Assembly (NCBI GenBank): GCA_965222065.1
Contig: OZ244933.1
Coordinates: 1,798,001 to 1,862,000, forward strand
Length of the DNA stretch: 64,000 bases
From: GM7GCV1 sp965222065
GTDB taxonomy: Bacteria; Pseudomonadota; Gammaproteobacteria; Pseudomonadales; GM7GCV1
Reading direction: 5' to 3'
The translations under genes were made by a program, and so were the position numbers. The notes beneath the pieces were generated by a model. It saw nothing but the letters and a program-made list of their open reading frames with translations. It had not been told where the DNA came from and did not search any database. Positions 61,477-64,000 of the stretch are shown piece by piece; within the stretch, counting starts at the first letter, position 1; each line of letters starts with the position of its first letter.

Positions 61477-62571
61477 ATGCTGAAAGAATCCATAAAGCAC
61501 AAACTTGATCTCCTGTGCGATCGCTACGAAGAAGTGGGCGCATTGATGAGCGATCCGGACGTGATTACCAACCAGGATCGTTTTCGCGATCTGTCCCGCG
61601 AATACGCTGAAATAGAACCGGTGGTGAAATGCTTTGCCAATTATCGCCGGGCACTTGGAGACATTGACGGAGCCCGGCAAATGCTGGCCGAAGAGTCCGA
61701 CGCCGAGCTAAAGGAAATGGCGCAGGATGAACTGGACCAGGCGGAGACCACTCGCGAAACCCTGGAAGTAGAGCTGCAAAAGCTGCTGCTGCCCAAAGAT
61801 CCCAACGACAACAAAAACGTCTTTCTGGAAGTTCGCGCCGGTACGGGTGGCGACGAGGCCGCCATTTTTGCCGGAGACCTGTTTCGCATGTATTCCCGCT
61901 ATGCCGAAGCCAAGCGCTGGCGAGTAGAAGTGATTTCCGAGCGCGAAGGCGAGCACGGCGGTTACAAGGAAATCATCACCCGCGTTGTGGGCGATGGCGT
62001 CTACTCCCTATTGAAGTTTGAATCCGGGGCGCATCGTGTCCAGCGGGTGCCGGAGACTGAATCCCAGGGGCGGGTTCATACCTCGGCCTGTACGGTGGCC
62101 ATTATGCCCGAGGCCGATGAGCTGGAAGATATCGATATCAACAAGGCGGATCTGCGAGTGGATACCTTCCGCGCGTCGGGCAAAGGCGGACAACACGTCA
62201 ATAAAACCGACTCCGCCATTCGGCTGACCCACCTGCCCACCGGGATTGTGGTGGAATGCCAGGACGAGCGATCCCAGCACAAGAACCGCGCCAAGGCCAT
62301 GGCCTTGTTGCAGGCCAAGCTCAATAGTGCCCAGCAGGATGCCGCCGCGCAGGAACAAACAGATACGAGGCGCAATCTGGTTGGCAGCGGGGATCGCTCC
62401 GAACGCATTCGTACCTACAACTACCCGCAGGGCCGCGTTACCGATCACCGGATTAACCTGACACTCTACAAGCTGGATGAAATTATGGAAGGTGGTGGGC
62501 TTGAGGAAATTCTCCAGGCGCTGGTGCACGAATACCAAGCTGATCAGCTCGCCGCTCTCTCCGGCGACTAA
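61477..62571 (+). CDS. prfA: Peptide chain release factor 1
   Basis: A 364-residue class I release factor for UAA and UAG. The stop-codon motif region and the peptidyl-transferase GGQ motif (237-239, in SGKGGQHVNKTDSA) are present, with VRAGTGGDEAAIFAGDLFRMY upstream of them. It lies 36 bases after hemA. A palindrome separates it from prmC, whose enzyme methylates the GGQ glutamine. Confidence 0.96.
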   Translation: MLKESIKHKLDLLCDRYEEVGALMSDPDVITNQDRFRDLSREYAEIEPVVKCFANYRRALGDIDGARQMLAEESDAELKEMAQDELDQAETTRETLEVELQKLLLPKDPNDNKNVFLEVRAGTGGDEAAIFAGDLFRMYSRYAEAKRWRVEVISEREGEHGGYKEIITRVVGDGVYSLLKFESGAHRVQRVPETESQGRVHTSACTVAIMPEADELEDIDINKADLRVDTFRASGKGGQHVNKTDSAIRLTHLPTGIVVECQDERSQHKNRAKAMALLQAKLNSAQQDAAAQEQTDTRRNLVGSGDRSERIRTYNYPQGRVTDHRINLTLYKLDEIMEGGGLEEILQALVHEYQADQLAALSGD

Positions 62572-62576
62572 AATCT

Positions 62577-62606
62577 GGGGTCAGAGTAAAAATTTACTCT
62601 GACCCC
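62577..62606. repeat. Palindromic repeat, family A, copy 4, between prfA and prmC
   Basis: 30 bp with exact arms GGGGTCAGAGTAAA and TTTACTCTGACCCC. It starts five bases after the prfA stop and ends ten bases before the prmC start, taking up nearly all of the gap. Confidence 0.95.
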
Positions 62607-62616
62607 CTTATTCTTT

Positions 62617-63450
62617 ATGAAAGTCAGAGACCTGATACAACAAGCCGCCGATCAGTTCCCGGATTCCGATAGCGCAAAGCTGGACGCCCAGCTGTTGTTG
62701 GGCGATGTGCTGGGTAGAGACCGTACCTGGCTGATGACTTGGGACGACGTCGACGTCAACGAAGCGGACCAGCGACAATTTCTGGAGCTGGTTGCGCGAC
62801 GTGCTCGCGGTGAGCCCATTGCCCATATACTCGGCTATCGCGAATTCTGGGGTCTGGATTTTGAATGCAACAACAGCACGCTGATTCCACGCCCCGAGAC
62901 GGAGCTGCTGGTAGAGCAGGCCCTGGCTCTGGGCTTGTCGCCGAATGCCAGGGTGCTGGATTTGGGAACGGGTACCGGCGCTATTGCCCTTGCCCTGGGC
63001 AGTGAAAGACCGGGCTGGCAAATACAGGCAGTCGACTTCTCCGCCGATGCGGTGGCACTTGCAAATCGAAACCGGAAAAATCTGGGGATCAATAATGTCG
63101 AAATTTATCGCAGCGACTGGTTTTCCGATCTGCCCAATGGAAGCCGGTTTGACCTGGTGATCTCCAACCCGCCCTATGTCAATCCGGGTAGCCCTTATCT
63201 GAATAAGGGTGACCTGCGCTTCGAACCGCGGTCTGCCCTGATTGCCGACAAATCCGGTCTGGCCGATATTGAGTTTATCGCTGCGAATGCGCCGCGCTTT
63301 CTCAAATCCGGGGGATGGTTAATGATGGAGCATGGCTACGACCAGGCCGGCCCGGTCGCAGATGCCTTTCATCGTGCGGGCTTCTCTTCCATTCGTCGCC
63401 AAAACGATTTGTCCGGCTGGCCAAGAATGACTGTTGGAAAAAATAACTAA
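62617..63450 (+). CDS. prmC: Release factor glutamine methyltransferase
   Basis: A 277-residue SAM-dependent enzyme that methylates the GGQ glutamine of release factors 1 and 2. N-terminal helical domain (about 1-80), then the SAM motif VLDLGTGTGAIALAL and the catalytic NPPY at 184-187 (SNPPYVNPG). No clear ribosome site precedes the ATG; the preceding 30 bases are a palindrome. The final codons overlap a second palindrome of family B. Confidence 0.95.
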   Translation: MKVRDLIQQAADQFPDSDSAKLDAQLLLGDVLGRDRTWLMTWDDVDVNEADQRQFLELVARRARGEPIAHILGYREFWGLDFECNNSTLIPRPETELLVEQALALGLSPNARVLDLGTGTGAIALALGSERPGWQIQAVDFSADAVALANRNRKNLGINNVEIYRSDWFSDLPNGSRFDLVISNPPYVNPGSPYLNKGDLRFEPRSALIADKSGLADIEFIAANAPRFLKSGGWLMMEHGYDQAGPVADAFHRAGFSSIRRQNDLSGWPRMTVGKNN

Positions 63451-63503
63451 TTCGGTGTCAGACCTTTAATTCTTGATAATTAAAGGTCTGACACCGAATT
63501 AGT
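63446..63503. repeat. Palindromic repeat, family B, copy 2, overlapping the prmC stop
   Basis: The same 23-base arms as copy 1 (63449-63500) around a different centre CTTGAT, with three more pairing bases on each side here. The prmC stop codon TAA lies in its left edge. Confidence 0.92.
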
Positions 63504-63525
63504 GTTATGCCAGCGAAGATAAAAT

Positions 63526-63555
63526 GGGGTCAGAGTAAAAATTTACTCTGACCCC
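63526..63555. repeat. Palindromic repeat, family A, copy 5
   Basis: 30 bp with exact arms, 22 bases after family B copy 2 and 13 bases beyond the convergent leuA stop. Confidence 0.95.
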
Positions 63556-63568
63556 AACTTTCGATCTA

Positions 63569-64000
63569 TTAGGCCGCGCTGGAGATTTTCAGAGATTCAT
63601 GCGCCAAGGCATTCAGCACTGCTTGCAGGGAGGCGTCCAGAATATCCTCTGAACGGGCGGCGCCGCACACACGGGTTCCCTGAACACCCAGTTGAACATA
63701 GGCCATGGCATCGGCCTGGGCATCCGCACCGGTAGTGTGCTCGGCGTATTCCACTACCACGATTTCCGTCGCCCAGTGCTGGGCAATCGCGTTGCAAAAA
63801 GCATCCATCGCACCACGCCCGGTGCCAGTAATAAAGTGCCCGGGTTCAATTTCAATATGAATCTGGTCCTGGCCATCGGCGCGCTTGAGTTCATAGCTTT
63901 GTATTTGCAGCGCTTCGTTGTCGTTCATGTAGGTCGACTGAAACAGATCCCAAATCTTGTTGGCGGCAACCTCGGCTTCGGACGTCTCGGCCTCTTTTTG
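63569..64000 (-). CDS. leuA: 2-isopropylmalate synthase, C-terminal part
   Basis: The frame is open to the window edge, giving the last 143 residues. The visible part starts with IWDLFQSTYM and contains the C-terminal LeuA allosteric domain: QIHIEIEPGHFITGTGRGAMDAF, VVEYAEHTTGADAQADAMAYVQLG and ASLQAVLNALAHE. Leucine normally binds in this domain to inhibit the enzyme. The catalytic barrel lies outside the window. Confidence 0.85.
   Translation of the reverse strand, partial: QKEAETSEAEVAANKIWDLFQSTYMNDNEALQIQSYELKRADGQDQIHIEIEPGHFITGTGRGAMDAFCNAIAQHWATEIVVVEYAEHTTGADAQADAMAYVQLGVQGTRVCGAARSEDILDASLQAVLNALAHESLKISSAA

Noticed and set aside
48556..63555. Family A palindromes as Rho-independent terminators
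   Set aside because: No run of T follows any copy, one copy lies within an operon, and one lies upstream of a gene start.
1..64000. CRISPR array or cas genes
   Set aside because: The only evenly repeated DNA is the histidine-coding loop; the other repeats are isolated palindromes without spacer arrays.

Overview
The window looks like chromosome of a salt-adapted marine Gammaproteobacterium. Evidence: a full ectABC-ask ectoine operon with its MarR-type regulator, a membrane pyrophosphatase, a phasin, the gammaproteobacterial blocks xseB-ispA-dxs and hemA-prfA-prmC facing lolB-ispE-tRNA-prs-rplY-pth-ychF, and a tmRNA tag (ANDDNYALAA) close to the enteric one. The order Cellvibrionales is a guess. 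No genome-level search could be run.

Layout. 1-9.2 kb is housekeeping: the 3' end of sat, an orphan sdhCD pair, a phosphopantetheinyl transferase with a VanZ-like protein, soluble and membrane pyrophosphatases (ppa, hppA), the isoprenoid block dxs/ispA/xseB, a candidate small RNA and an HNH nuclease. 9.4-15.2 kb is a metal-type RND efflux operon (adaptor, pump, DUF3240, TolC-like). 15.2-22.3 kb holds an alkyltransferase-like protein, a ferredoxin, slyD, a patatin, hslO and a ZnuD-like TonB receptor with a long His/Asp/Glu loop. 22.3-25.7 kb has a phasin and a MASE1-GGDEF-EAL protein. 25.8-32.8 kb is ectoine synthesis and its regulator, followed by a TPR protein and a sodium:solute symporter in the same direction.

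32.8-36.99 kb is an AcrB-type pump whose adaptor gene has lost its 5' end to an IS3-family element (36,991-38,482). The IS also cuts a DUF262 gene on its other side. From there to 44,375 lies an A+T-rich integrated element at the 3' end of ssrA (tmRNA). It carries an OLD-family ATPase-nuclease, tyrosine integrase, AlpA-like regulator, two unknown proteins and a P2 gpA-type rolling-circle initiator, and no virion genes: a candidate phage satellite or integrative replicon with a defence gene.

44.8-64 kb is core genome: smpB, two DUF1566 proteins with hemB, an MFS transporter, an FHA protein paired with a trypsin-like protease, ychF-pth-rplY-prs, tRNA-Gln, ispE-lolB-TPR, hemA-prfA-prmC and the 3' part of leuA. 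This stretch is sprinkled with two related families of perfect palindromes (30 bp and 52 bp) sitting at gene ends, in some cases supplying stop codons.

Most unusual observations: SdhC and SdhD both lack the histidines that bind haem b in E. coli complex II (SdhD has no histidine at all); the satellite-like island at ssrA with an IS-mediated rearrangement; an unassigned approximately 180-nt RNA with twin AACTG-loop hairpins; the two palindrome families; and broken copies of a tRNA-Gln 3' end beside the intact tRNA.
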